From: Nocardioides ferulae
Lineage (GTDB): Bacteria > Actinomycetota > Actinomycetes > Propionibacteriales > Nocardioidaceae
Assembly: GCF_003660455.1 (NCBI RefSeq)
Contig: NZ_QZVR01000005.1
Coordinates: 248,001 to 312,000 of the forward strand
Length of the DNA stretch: 64,000 nt
Direction: 5' to 3'
Of the stretch, positions 9,576-17,704 are shown piece after piece. Under the pieces are notes generated by a model. The model did not search any database and was not told where the DNA came from. It saw only the letters and a program-made list of their open reading frames with translations. The stretch's first letter is position 1. Each line of letters begins with the position of its first letter. Both the position numbers and the translations under genes were made by a program.

Positions 9576-10334
9576 TCAGGCGGCGGGGCCGTCCTCCTCA
9601 CGCCGGTCGTGCTGGTCGTCCAGGTCGTGGTGGACACCACGAGCGGGGTCGGTGCCGGCGCGCAGCTCGTCGCGCAGGGCGTCCTGCTTGCGGCGGCGAC
9701 GGATCTCGGCGCGGGCGACGACGATCGCGAGCAGCACCGGCCACACGAACCCCGCAGCGTCGAGCAGCTCGCGAACCCAGCCGGGCAGCGACCAGTCCGG
9801 GAGCGACCAGTCCGGCCAGGGGATCCCGGGCAGGTCGGGCAGGTCCGGCCAGGGGATGCGCGGCAGGTCCGGCCACGGGATGTCGGGCCAGGGCAGCGAG
9901 ATCACGAACCGGGCCACGACCGCGGCCAGCAGCAGCGGGAGGAGGATGCCGGCGACAGCCCCGCCCGCGCGCAGCACGGCGTACCGGCGCGGATGTCGCC
10001 GCAGCCTCTCCTCGTACGCCGCGGCGGGCGAGCCGGCGGCCGGCTCGAGGTCGACCCCGCCGAGGCCGCTCAAGGCCTGGGCCTGCTCAGCGGGGTTGTC
10101 GCCGGGGTCGAGCAGGGTCGCCCGTCGCGGCTTGCCGAGTGAGGAGTAGCGCACCAGGACCTCGCCGGTGTCGGGCTCCCGCGTGACCCGGATGCGGTCG
10201 TCGGAGCTGCGCTTCTCGGAGACGAGCGCGCCGTCGACGAGCCAGCGCACGGTGCGCTGGAACGACCCGCTCGCCTCGACCCGGTGGTCGTGGCCACCGA
10301 CGGTCAGCTCCCAGATCTGCGGTTCGTCCGACAC
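9576..10334 (-). CDS. Membrane protein with a PWPD-repeat loop
   Basis: The 252-residue protein has an N-terminal beta-rich cytoplasmic part (residues 1-75), a membrane segment at about 119-145, a Pro/Trp/Asp-rich stretch at 148-186, a second hydrophobic segment at 191-208, and a charged tail. The middle stretch repeats PWPD/LPDW-type units about eight times. Between two membrane segments it would form a rigid extracytoplasmic loop. GTG 10334 has TAGCGT (minus strand, 10341-10346) 6 nt upstream. No family was recognised. Confidence 0.75.
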   Translation of the reverse strand: MSDEPQIWELTVGGHDHRVEASGSFQRTVRWLVDGALVSEKRSSDDRIRVTREPDTGEVLVRYSSLGKPRRATLLDPGDNPAEQAQALSGLGGVDLEPAAGSPAAAYEERLRRHPRRYAVLRAGGAVAGILLPLLLAAVVARFVISLPWPDIPWPDLPRIPWPDLPDLPGIPWPDWSLPDWSLPGWVRELLDAAGFVWPVLLAIVVARAEIRRRRKQDALRDELRAGTDPARGVHHDLDDQHDRREEDGPAA

Positions 10335-10436
10335 GTCTCCACGCTAGAAGGCACACGCGCTCGGCACATCGGGCTGCGGTCGGCGGGGCTGCGACTTCGG
10401 TAGGCCTCGGCTCCGACCCGCGACGGGCCGGATATC

Positions 10437-10508
10437 GACGGACGTAAGGGCCGGTCCGCCGTGCGGCCGTGGCGGGATGGCGGAGGCGAAAGCCCGCTTA
10501 CGTCCGTC
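10437..10508. repeat. Long intergenic inverted repeat downstream of hxlR-type gene
   Basis: GACGGACGTAAG (10437-10448) pairs exactly with CTTACGTCCGTC (10497-10508). Further GGGC/GCCC pairing is possible inside after a one-base bulge. It lies between two minus-strand genes and could end transcription of the regulator at 10538. The rest of the 203-bp gap shows no gene. Confidence 0.55.
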
Positions 10509-10537
10509 CGAATACGAGCCTCGCGGCACCCGCCTGG

Positions 10538-10921
10538 TCACCTGGCCGGTGCGTCCCCGTCGAGCGCCTCGTCGAAGGCGGCCCGGGCCCGTTCGATCGC
10601 GGCGGTGTGCTCGTCCGCCCACGCAAGCAGCACCTCGACGGGCGGGCGGAGCGTCTTGCCCAACGGGGTGATGCGGTACTCGACGGCGACCGGCCGGGAG
10701 GAGATGACGCGCCGCTCGACGAGCCCGTTGCGCTCGAGCCGGCGCAGCGTGGCCGTGAGCGACTTCTGGGTCACCGCCGGGATCGCGCTGCGCAGCTGGT
10801 TGAAGCGGCAAGGGCGTTCGCAGAGCTCGTTCATCACGCTCAGCGACCACTTGTCGAGGACCTGGTCGAGGAGCTCGCGGTGCGGCATCGAGATGAGGAA
10901 CTGCTCCGAGGTATCGGCCAT
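10538..10921 (-). CDS. HxlR-family winged-helix transcriptional regulator
   Basis: The 127-residue protein fits HxlR (PF01638): LDQVLDKWSLSVMNELCERPCRFNQLRSAIPAVTQKSLTATLRRLERNGLVERRV is the winged helix, followed by PVAVEYRITPLGKTL in the wing. Cys34 and Cys38 could sense redox or electrophiles as in some HxlR members. It diverges from a RidA-family gene, with a palindromic CCAAGTATCACTTGG between, so it likely controls both itself and RidA. Confidence 0.92.
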   Translation of the reverse strand: MADTSEQFLISMPHRELLDQVLDKWSLSVMNELCERPCRFNQLRSAIPAVTQKSLTATLRRLERNGLVERRVISSRPVAVEYRITPLGKTLRPPVEVLLAWADEHTAAIERARAAFDEALDGDAPAR

Positions 10922-10954
10922 GAAACCTAGTCTCGTTGAAGTGGCCTACGGAGA

Positions 10955-10973
10955 CCAAGTATCACTTGGATAC
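10955..10973. promoter_or_regulatory. Palindromic operator between hxlR-type and ridA-type genes
   Basis: CCAAGTATCACTTGG (10955-10969) is a palindrome with 6-bp arms and a 3-nt centre. It overlaps a second palindrome, GTATCACTTGGATAC (10959-10973, 5-bp arms). Both are placed 34-50 bp from the two divergent starts. Binding by the HxlR protein is inferred. Confidence 0.65.
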
Positions 10974-11002
10974 CAGTTGATCGCACCTGAAGGAGCATCT
11001 CG

Positions 11003-11413
11003 ATGGCGGTACGCATGTTCACCCCGGACGGGCTGATGCAGCCCACCCCCTACCACCACGTCGCCGTCGGCACGGGGTCGCGGCACGTGCACGTGAGCGG
11101 TCAGGTCGCGCGTCTTGCGGACGGTGCCGCGGTGGCGCCCGGCGACCTGGCCGGGCAGGTGGCGCAGGCGCTGCGCAACACGGCCACGGCCCTCGCCGGG
11201 GCGGGCGCGACGTTCCACGACGTCCTGCGCCTCACCTTCTATGTCACCGACTGGCGGCCGGAGAGGATCGTCGACTTCATGGCCGGCGTGGAGCAGGTGG
11301 TCGACGACCTCGCGCTGCCGCAGCCGTTGCCGCCGGCCTCGCTCATCGGCGTCGACTACCTCTTCGAGCCGGACGTCCTGGTGGAGGTCGAGGCGACCGC
11401 GTTGCTCGACTGA
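11003..11413 (+). CDS. RidA family protein (YjgF/YER057c/UK114)
   Basis: The 136-residue protein has the RidA trimer fold signature: HHVAVGTGSRHVHVSGQVA near the N-terminus, QVAQALRNTATALAGAGATFHDVLRLTFYVTDW in the middle, and PASLIGVDYLFEPDVLVEVEATALL at the end. RidA proteins hydrolyse reactive enamine/imine intermediates, but members of this subgroup vary and the usual Arg in the C-terminal strand is not obvious. A GAAGGAG ribosome site precedes ATG 11003. It is divergent from the HxlR regulator. Confidence 0.9.
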   Translation: MAVRMFTPDGLMQPTPYHHVAVGTGSRHVHVSGQVARLADGAAVAPGDLAGQVAQALRNTATALAGAGATFHDVLRLTFYVTDWRPERIVDFMAGVEQVVDDLALPQPLPPASLIGVDYLFEPDVLVEVEATALLD

Positions 11414-11421
11414 GGCGTGCC

Positions 11422-13134
11422 TCACGACTGCCCGGACCTGTCGTCCTCGGCGAGCCGAGGGGCGTCGTCGCCGGCACCGGACTTGCCGGCGTCGGCGTAG
11501 GAGCGCACGACCGAGACCGACAGCGGGAAGTCGACGGCCAGGTCGCGGAAGAGCAGCGCCGCCGCGGTCGCCGCGGCCTGCCGGGCCTGCTCGGCGACCG
11601 CGTCGGCCAGGGCGGCGGGGGTGTGCACGACCACCTCGTCGTGCACGAAGAAGACCAGGTGTGGCCGATCGGCCGCGGGGCCGGAGCCGCCCAAGGCCCA
11701 GAGCCGGTTGCGCAGGTCGGCGAGCCAGCACAGCGCCCACTCGGCGCCGGTGCCCTGCACGACGAAGTTGCGGGTGAACCGGCCGTAGGCCCGGCGGCGG
11801 CGGGCCTGGGCCTCCGGGTCGCTGGGGCGGTCGTCGGCGTCGAGGTCCGACGCCTCGCCCAGGGCGGGAGCTCACCGTCCCAGCAGCGTGCGCACCACCT
11901 CGCCGCGCTCGCCGGCGCGAGCCGCCGCCTCCACCAGTCCGAACGCCTCGGGGTAGCGCCTGGTCAGCCCGGCGACCAGTCGCCCGCTCTCCCCGCTGGT
12001 GCCGCCGTACATCGCTCCCAGCAGGCCGAGCTTGGCCTGGTCGCGGCTCGCCACGGCCCCGTCGTCGACCATGCCCTGGTAGAGGTCGGTGCCGCGGGCC
12101 GAGCGAGCCAGCGCCCGGTCGCCGCTCATGCCGGCCAGCACCCGTGGCTCGAGCTGGGCCACGTCGGCGACCACCAGCCGCCACCCCTCGTCGGCGATGG
12201 CCGCCGGCCGGATCTGGGCCGGGATCGACAGCGCGCCGCCGCCGTTGGAGGACCAGCGCCCGGTCGCGGAGCCGGCCGGCTGGTACGACGGGCGGAACCG
12301 GCCGCCGCTGACCCATTGGTCGATCCAGGCCCACCCGTTGGTCGAGAACAGGTGCGCGAGCTGGCGGTAGCGCAGCAACGGCGCGATGCCCGGGTGCTCC
12401 AGACGGCGCAGCGACGACGCCCGGGTGTCGGTGGCCTCCAGCCCCGCGTGGCGGAGTGCGGCGAGCAGCTCCGGCTGGGAGTCGGGGTTGAGCCCCGGCG
12501 CGCCGAACGCGGCCCGGACCTCCGCGGCGACGGACTCCAGCAGCAGCGGCCGGGCGCCGCGCGGCGGCCGCGGCCCCAGCAGCTCGACCAGCAGCCGCTC
12601 GTGGACGTCGACCCGCCACGGCATCCCGGCGGCGGTCATCTCGGCGGCGACCAGCGCTCCCGCCGACTCGGCCGCCAGCAGCAGCCGCAGCCGGGCGGCC
12701 TCGGCCGGACCCCCTTCGGCTGCCGCGACGGCGGCCAGCTGCCGGGCGTCCTCGAGGTCGGCGCGCAGGTGCTCGCTGGCCTCGTCGGCCGAGAACAGCG
12801 CTGGGTGCGACAGCGTGGCCGGACCGAGCCGGTCCCAGTGCTCCGACTGCGCTCCGTCCAGCAGCCGGGCCCGGGCAGCGGGTGCCCGGCGCAGCAGGTG
12901 GTGACCGAGCCGCAGGTCGTGGCACCGCCCGACCCGGACCCCCTCGGCGAGCAGCGGGGGGTACCAGCGCGCGGTGTCGTCCCAGACCCAGCGCGGCGCC
13001 TCGGGCTCGCGGGAGCGCACGTAGCCCGGCAGGTCGGCCAGCGCCAGCTCCACGCCCCCACCCGCGCTCACCTCGTCTCCCTCGACCGCGAGGACGCGCT
13101 CGCCCGGCAGCCGGGAGAGCGCGATGCGGGACAC
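11422..13134 (-). pseudogene. PolA-like 3'-5' exonuclease/DNA polymerase interrupted by an in-frame TGA
   Basis: Read through the stop, 570 codons give the full actinobacterial family-A polymerase paralogue. A degenerate exonuclease region comes first, then RPSYQPAGSATGRWSSNGGG, motif A VADVAQLEPRVLA, motif B RDQAKLGLLGAMYGG, and motif C VFFVHDEVVVHTP. A TGA at 11872-11874 follows TLLGR, and the same frame continues without any shift through RRRAYGRFTRNFVVQGTGAEWAL to the stop at 11422. The product of the first part (420 aa) lacks motif C (His-Asp-Glu) and should not polymerise. Start GTG 13134 has CAGGCT 6 nt upstream. Either a recent nonsense mutation, a sequencing error, or readthrough. 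The polymerase function of this family is poorly characterised. Confidence 0.85.
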
Positions 13135-13249
13135 GGGGTCAGCCTGACACCTGCCGCCCTCCGTCGTGGCACGCACGGGGCTGCGATGAGTCCTGCCCGT
13201 TCGCCGGGTCGAACCGGTCACACGACCCACTCGGGAGAGGCAGACAGAA

Positions 13250-13894
13250 GTGACGCAGCTGGTGCGGGCACACAACATCGTGGTGTCCAGCGACGGGTAC
13301 GCCGCGGGCGAGGGGCAGAGCCGGGAGCGGCCGTTCGGCCACGCGGACCCCGGCGTGATGATGGCCTGGGCCGGGGCCACGGCCAGTTGGCCGGGCCGCA
13401 CCGACCCGGGCGGCAGCCGCGGGCTCGACGACTACCTGGTGCGCGACTTCCACCGCAACATCGGCGCCGAGATCATGGGGCGCAACAAGTTCGGCCCCCA
13501 GCGCGGGCCGTGGACCGACCACGAGTGGCAGGGCTGGTGGGGCGACGAGCCGCCGTTCCACACCCCGGTGTACGTGATGACCCACCACGAGCGCCCCTCG
13601 TTCACGCTCGCCGACACCACGTTCCACTTCGTCGGCGGCGAGCCCGCGACGGTGCTCGAGCAGGCGCTCGCGGCGGCCGACGGCAAGGACGTCCGGCTCG
13701 GCGGCGGCGCGAACACGCTCCGGCAGTTCCTCGACGCCGACCTGGTCGACACGCTGCACGTCGCGGTGTCGCCGGTCGAGCTCGGCGCCGGGTCGCGGCT
13801 GTGGGCCTCGCCCGACGAGCTGCTCGACCGCTACCACCGCGACGTGGTGCCCAGCCCCAGCGGCGTCGTCCACCACCTGTTCTGGCGGCGCTGA
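13250..13894 (+). CDS. Dihydrofolate reductase-fold (RibD C-terminal-like) protein
   Basis: The 214-residue protein has the RibD_C/DHFR-like pattern common in actinobacteria: N-terminal VRAHNIVVSSDGYAAG, central VYVMTHHERP, LADTTFHFVGG, and DVRLGGGANTLRQFLDADLVDTLHVAVSPVELGAGSRLW. Such proteins bind NADPH; true folate or riboflavin roles are rarely shown. Starts at GTG 13250, 115 bp from the divergent polA-like gene. Moderately sure of family, not of substrate. Confidence 0.88.
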   Translation: MTQLVRAHNIVVSSDGYAAGEGQSRERPFGHADPGVMMAWAGATASWPGRTDPGGSRGLDDYLVRDFHRNIGAEIMGRNKFGPQRGPWTDHEWQGWWGDEPPFHTPVYVMTHHERPSFTLADTTFHFVGGEPATVLEQALAAADGKDVRLGGGANTLRQFLDADLVDTLHVAVSPVELGAGSRLWASPDELLDRYHRDVVPSPSGVVHHLFWRR

Positions 13895-13917
13895 CCGTCA
13901 CCGGTCGGCCGACCCGC

Positions 13918-14862
13918 TCACGGGTAGCGGATGCCGGTGACGTCCTGGCTGATCTCCCACAGCCGCCGCTGGGCCGACTCGTCGTGCGAGAGCTTCGTGC
14001 TCGACACCACCCGCGGCGCGCCGCTGAACTCCTGCAGGCCGCCCGGCCCGACGTAGGTGCCGCCGGGCAGGTCGGCGGTGGCCGCCATCAGCGAGGGCCA
14101 GGCCCCCTTCGCGGCCGACTGGGAGACCGCCTTGATCGCGGCGTCGAGGATCGTCGCGCGGCCGCCCTTGGCCCGGCCGTACTGGCCGTTCGCGGCCAGG
14201 TGGGTGCCCGAGAAGCCGGGGTGTGCCGCCACCGCCTTCACCGGGATGCCGGCCGTCCGGGCCCTGCGGTCCAGCTCGTAGGTGAACAGCAGGTTGGCCA
14301 GCTTGGACTGGCTGTAGACCGGCCACCGCGAGTAGCGGCCGTTCGGCTGCCGCGGGTCGTCGAGCGGGGCCGACCGGGCGAAGCGGTGCATGATCGAGGA
14401 GACCGCCACCACCGTGGCCGCGCCGCTCGCGGCCAGCTGCGGCAACAGCAGCCCGGTGAGCAGGAACGGGCCGAAGTGGTTGGTGGCCAGCTGCAGCTCG
14501 AGCCCGTCGACGGTGCGGGAGTACGGCGTGCCCATCACGCCGGCGTTGTTGACCAGGACGTCGATCGGCCCGAGCGAGGCGGCCTGCGCGGCGGCCCGGC
14601 GCACGGACGCCAGCTCGGAGAGGTCGACCTCGAGGCGCTCCAGCTCGGCGCTCGGGACCTCCCGGCGGATCGTCTGCTCGGTCTCCTCGATCCGCGACGG
14701 GGTGCGCCCGGCGAGCACCACCCGCGCCCCGCGTCGGGCCAGCTCGAGCGCGGTGAAGTGGCCCAGCCCGCCGACGGTCGTGCCGGTGACCACGATGGTG
14801 CGGCCCGACTGGTCGGGGATGTCCGCCAGCGCCCAGGTGTCGGTGGCGGGCCGGCCGGTCAC
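13918..14862 (-). CDS. Short-chain dehydrogenase/reductase (retinol dehydrogenase-like)
   Basis: The 314-residue protein has a Rossmann start IVVTGTTVGGLGHFTALELARRGARVVLAGR (about residues 23-53), VNNAGVMGTP near 105, VSSIMHRF, and the catalytic VYSQSKLANLLF with Tyr and Lys four residues apart. It is longer than classical SDRs and resembles the retinol-dehydrogenase-like group. The nucleotide loop GTTVGGLG has an altered glycine spacing. GTG 14862 overlaps the stop of the upstream maleylpyruvate-isomerase-family gene by 4 nt, so the two are co-transcribed and coupled. Confidence 0.9.
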   Translation of the reverse strand: MTGRPATDTWALADIPDQSGRTIVVTGTTVGGLGHFTALELARRGARVVLAGRTPSRIEETEQTIRREVPSAELERLEVDLSELASVRRAAAQAASLGPIDVLVNNAGVMGTPYSRTVDGLELQLATNHFGPFLLTGLLLPQLAASGAATVVAVSSIMHRFARSAPLDDPRQPNGRYSRWPVYSQSKLANLLFTYELDRRARTAGIPVKAVAAHPGFSGTHLAANGQYGRAKGGRATILDAAIKAVSQSAAKGAWPSLMAATADLPGGTYVGPGGLQEFSGAPRVVSSTKLSHDESAQRRLWEISQDVTGIRYP

Positions 14863-15716
14863 GGCGTGGTCGCCATCGCCGCGACGATCCGCCCACCCAG
14901 CTCCTGGTCGCCCTCGACCGTGACCGCGCCGGGCGGCGGCTGCCGCCGGCCGCCGGCGAGCACGATGAACGACTCGCGGTCGGTGCGCAGCCGGACCGTC
15001 GGGTTCTCGGGCGGGGTCGCGAGCTGCCGGCCGCGGAGCTTGCCGTCGAAGTCGACCACCTCGAAGCCGAGCGGCGTGCTGCCCTCGACCTCGAGCACCG
15101 CGGTCGTGCCCGCGGGGGCGCCGACCCGCTTGACCAGCACGAAGCCGAGGCTCTCCATCAGGTAGTCGGTGGTGTGCTGCGCCGCCGGGCTGTCGAGGCC
15201 GCCCGGGCGACCGACCGCGCGCCGGATGTCCTGCTCGTGCATCCACACGTCCAGGGGGCGGTTGCGCAGCAGCGTCTCCCAGCTCCACGGCACGCCGCCG
15301 AAGATGCGCTCGGGCTTCGCCGAGCCGTCGGCCGGCGGCTGCGCGAGCAGCGCCGCGCGCCGCACCTCGGTGTGCTCACGGATCTCCGCGGCCAGCTGCG
15401 CGGCGGTCCGGTCGCGCCGGTTCGCCGGGCCGATCTCGGTGTAGAGCCCCATCATCGAGGTGACGTGTGCCGGCTCGCCGACCTCGGTGGTCTCCTCCTC
15501 GCCGGTGGCCAGCACCCGCTCCAGGTGGGCGACGTGCGCGGCCACCGCCCGCACGTCCCAGCCCGGCAGGTCCGTGGGGGTCGACAGCTCCTCATCGTCG
15601 AGCTGCTCGAGCAGGCCGGCGAAGTCGCTCACCGCCTGCCACCAGACCTCGATGTAGCCGGCAAGGCGCGGCGCGTCGGAGGTGGTCGCGGTCGGCGGCT
15701 CATCGGGTCGGCTCAT
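14859..15716 (-). CDS. Maleylpyruvate isomerase family (DinB-like) mycothiol-dependent-type enzyme
   Basis: The 285-residue protein matches the MDMPI N-terminal DinB-like four-helix domain: LPGWDVRAVAAHVAHLERVL with two putative metal His, and PLDVWMHEQDIRRAVGRPGG with a third. A C-terminal beta domain follows (GSTPLGFEVVDFDG). Family members use mycothiol, as expected in an actinobacterium, but most have no known substrate. It is coupled to the SDR gene by a 4-nt overlap, hinting at a shared pathway. Confidence 0.88.
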   Translation of the reverse strand: MSRPDEPPTATTSDAPRLAGYIEVWWQAVSDFAGLLEQLDDEELSTPTDLPGWDVRAVAAHVAHLERVLATGEEETTEVGEPAHVTSMMGLYTEIGPANRRDRTAAQLAAEIREHTEVRRAALLAQPPADGSAKPERIFGGVPWSWETLLRNRPLDVWMHEQDIRRAVGRPGGLDSPAAQHTTDYLMESLGFVLVKRVGAPAGTTAVLEVEGSTPLGFEVVDFDGKLRGRQLATPPENPTVRLRTDRESFIVLAGGRRQPPPGAVTVEGDQELGGRIVAAMATTP

Positions 15717-15773
15717 GGGGTCGGAGCCTAGGAGAGGATGGCGATCCCGAACAGGGCGTCCGGGTCGCGGGCG

Positions 15774-17522
15774 TCAGCGGAACCGGACGCCGAGCACCGC
15801 GACGTCGTCGTCGAGCCGGTCGCCGAGCAGGTCGTCGAGGACGAGGTCGAGGAGGTCGGCCACCGTCGCCGCGCCATGGTGGCGGGACGCCGAGGCCGCG
15901 AGCCGGTCCAGGCCCACGGTGATGTCCTCGCCGCGGCGCTCGACCAGCCCGTCGGTGTAGAGCAGCAGCGTCGAGCCGGGCCGGATCGCGGTGCGGTTGT
16001 CCGAGCGCGGTGTCTCGGGGTTCACCCCGACCAGGAGGTCACCGGGCCCCTCGCGCAGCAGGACGGCGGTGCCGTCCGGCTCGACGAGCACGGGCGGTGG
16101 GTGGCCGGCGTTGGTCCAGCGCAGCACCCGCTCACCCCCGGGCCGGGGGTCCTCGATGCGGGCGTAGAACAGGCTGGCCAGCCCGTCGACGCCGAGCTCG
16201 CGCATCGCCCGGTCGAGCCGGGTCACGTTCTCCGACGGGGCGTCGTCCAGCGCCCAGGCGAACGCCCGCAGCATCGTGCGGAGCTGACCCATGGTGGCCG
16301 CAGCGGCCATGTCGTGGCCCACCACGTCGCCGATCATCACCGCCGTGCTGCCCGCACCGCCGAGCGGGTGCGGCATCGTGACGGCGTCGTACCAGTCGCC
16401 ACCGACCTGGTCGCGCTCGGCCGCGGTGCGGTAGCGGGCGGCCAGTTCGAGGTCGTCGGGCTCCGGCAGCCGCGGCAGCATCGAGCGTTGCAGGGTCACC
16501 AGGGCGTCGAGCCGCTCCTGGAAGAGCTGCGCCCGCTGCACGGCCTGGGCGGTGTAGGAGGTGAGGGCCGCGATCGTGACGCGGTCCTCGTCGGAGAGCT
16601 CGCGGTGGTCGTCCCACAGCAGGGCGAGCGTGCCCTGCGCCTGGCCCCGCACCGAGAGCGGCATGTAGCAGCGCGCCTGCCCGGTGGGCTCGGGGTCGCG
16701 CAGGTGCGGGTAGCGCTCGTCGCGCTCGCGACGGCTGCGGAGGAACAGCGGACGGTTGCGGGAGAGCGCGTCCCCGACCGGGTTGCTGCCGTCGGCGGGC
16801 TGCCGCCAGTCCCGGTCGTTGGGCCCGCTGCGGCCGGGCGCCCAGACCAGCCTCAGCGACTCGGTCCCGCCGTCGGGGGCCGCGGGGAGGTCGGCCACCC
16901 GTCCCGCCGAGCCGGGGGTCGAGCGCAGCCACAGCCCGGCGCGCAGGCAGCCCAGCTGGTCGAGCGCGATCCGCTCGACGGCGGTGGCGATCTCGGTCAG
17001 GTCGCGGGTGGCGGACAGCCCGTCGCTGAGCGCCAGCAGCACCTGGGCCCGGTGTGAGACGTCATCGACGAGCCGGCGCCGTTCGGCCGCTTCGCGCTCC
17101 AGAGTGCGGCGGGCCAGCTCGGCCGAGCACGCCGCGGCCAGGTCCTCGAGATCCTCGAGCTCCCGCTCGTCCCAGTTGCGAGGCTCCGGGTCGAAGGCGG
17201 CCAGCGCCCCGACGACCGTGCCGGTGGCGTCGGACAGCGGCCAGCCGGCGTACGCCGCGATGCCGTGCTCGGCGACCGCCGGGTGGCGCTGCAGGCGCCC
17301 GTCCTCGCGGGCGTCGGCGAGCACGACGGGCCGCTGGTCGTCGACGACGTAGCGGCACGGCGAACGCACCGGATCTCCGACGACCCGCTGCCAGGAGTCG
17401 GGCAGCCCCGCGGCGGCGGCCAGCGGCAGCGGGTCGTCGGGGAGGAACACCACCGCCACCGGAGCCGCGAGAGCACGCCGGGTCATCCGTGCGTAACGGA
17501 CGAGACCGGCGTCGTCGGCCAT
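15774..17522 (-). CDS. GAF-domain PP2C-type (SpoIIE-like) serine phosphatase
   Basis: The 582-residue cytoplasmic protein has two GAF domains (about 15-140 and 160-325). The first carries CRYVVDDQRPVVLADAREDGRL and GIAAYAGWPL; the second ends in LTSYTAQAVQRAQLFQERLDALVTLQRSMLP. The C-terminal PP2C domain (about 355-582) has GGDWYDAV, MIGDVVGHDMAAAA and LLLYTDGLVERRGEDI with the Asp metal ligands. These proteins sense a signal by GAF and dephosphorylate anti-sigma-antagonist or partner proteins. No anti-sigma gene is adjacent, so its partner lies elsewhere. Confidence 0.93.
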   Translation of the reverse strand: MADDAGLVRYARMTRRALAAPVAVVFLPDDPLPLAAAAGLPDSWQRVVGDPVRSPCRYVVDDQRPVVLADAREDGRLQRHPAVAEHGIAAYAGWPLSDATGTVVGALAAFDPEPRNWDERELEDLEDLAAACSAELARRTLEREAAERRRLVDDVSHRAQVLLALSDGLSATRDLTEIATAVERIALDQLGCLRAGLWLRSTPGSAGRVADLPAAPDGGTESLRLVWAPGRSGPNDRDWRQPADGSNPVGDALSRNRPLFLRSRRERDERYPHLRDPEPTGQARCYMPLSVRGQAQGTLALLWDDHRELSDEDRVTIAALTSYTAQAVQRAQLFQERLDALVTLQRSMLPRLPEPDDLELAARYRTAAERDQVGGDWYDAVTMPHPLGGAGSTAVMIGDVVGHDMAAAATMGQLRTMLRAFAWALDDAPSENVTRLDRAMRELGVDGLASLFYARIEDPRPGGERVLRWTNAGHPPPVLVEPDGTAVLLREGPGDLLVGVNPETPRSDNRTAIRPGSTLLLYTDGLVERRGEDITVGLDRLAASASRHHGAATVADLLDLVLDDLLGDRLDDDVAVLGVRFR

Positions 17523-17704
17523 CTGAGAGGTCGGGGTTGGCCCGACGACCGAGGTGGTCGGCTCTGCCTGCTCTGTGTGGGTGATGGGTCCTCCAGCCGT
17601 GCGACCTGCCGATACCCCCGCCCGGTTTCGGGCGAACTCACCCCAACGGGTGCTCTTTACCTACCGGTGCCGGGGCCGCCTTGCGCCCGCGGGAGAATGT
17701 GCGT

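Noticed and set aside
11872..11874. Selenocysteine at the TGA in the polA-like gene
   Set aside because: No Sec-type polymerase is known and no clear SECIS-like stem follows the codon; a nonsense change is simpler.
11623..15165. 1180-residue plus-strand frame
   Set aside because: It runs antisense to the polA-like, SDR and maleylpyruvate-isomerase-family genes, has no family features, and is Arg/Gly/Pro-rich as expected for a shadow frame.
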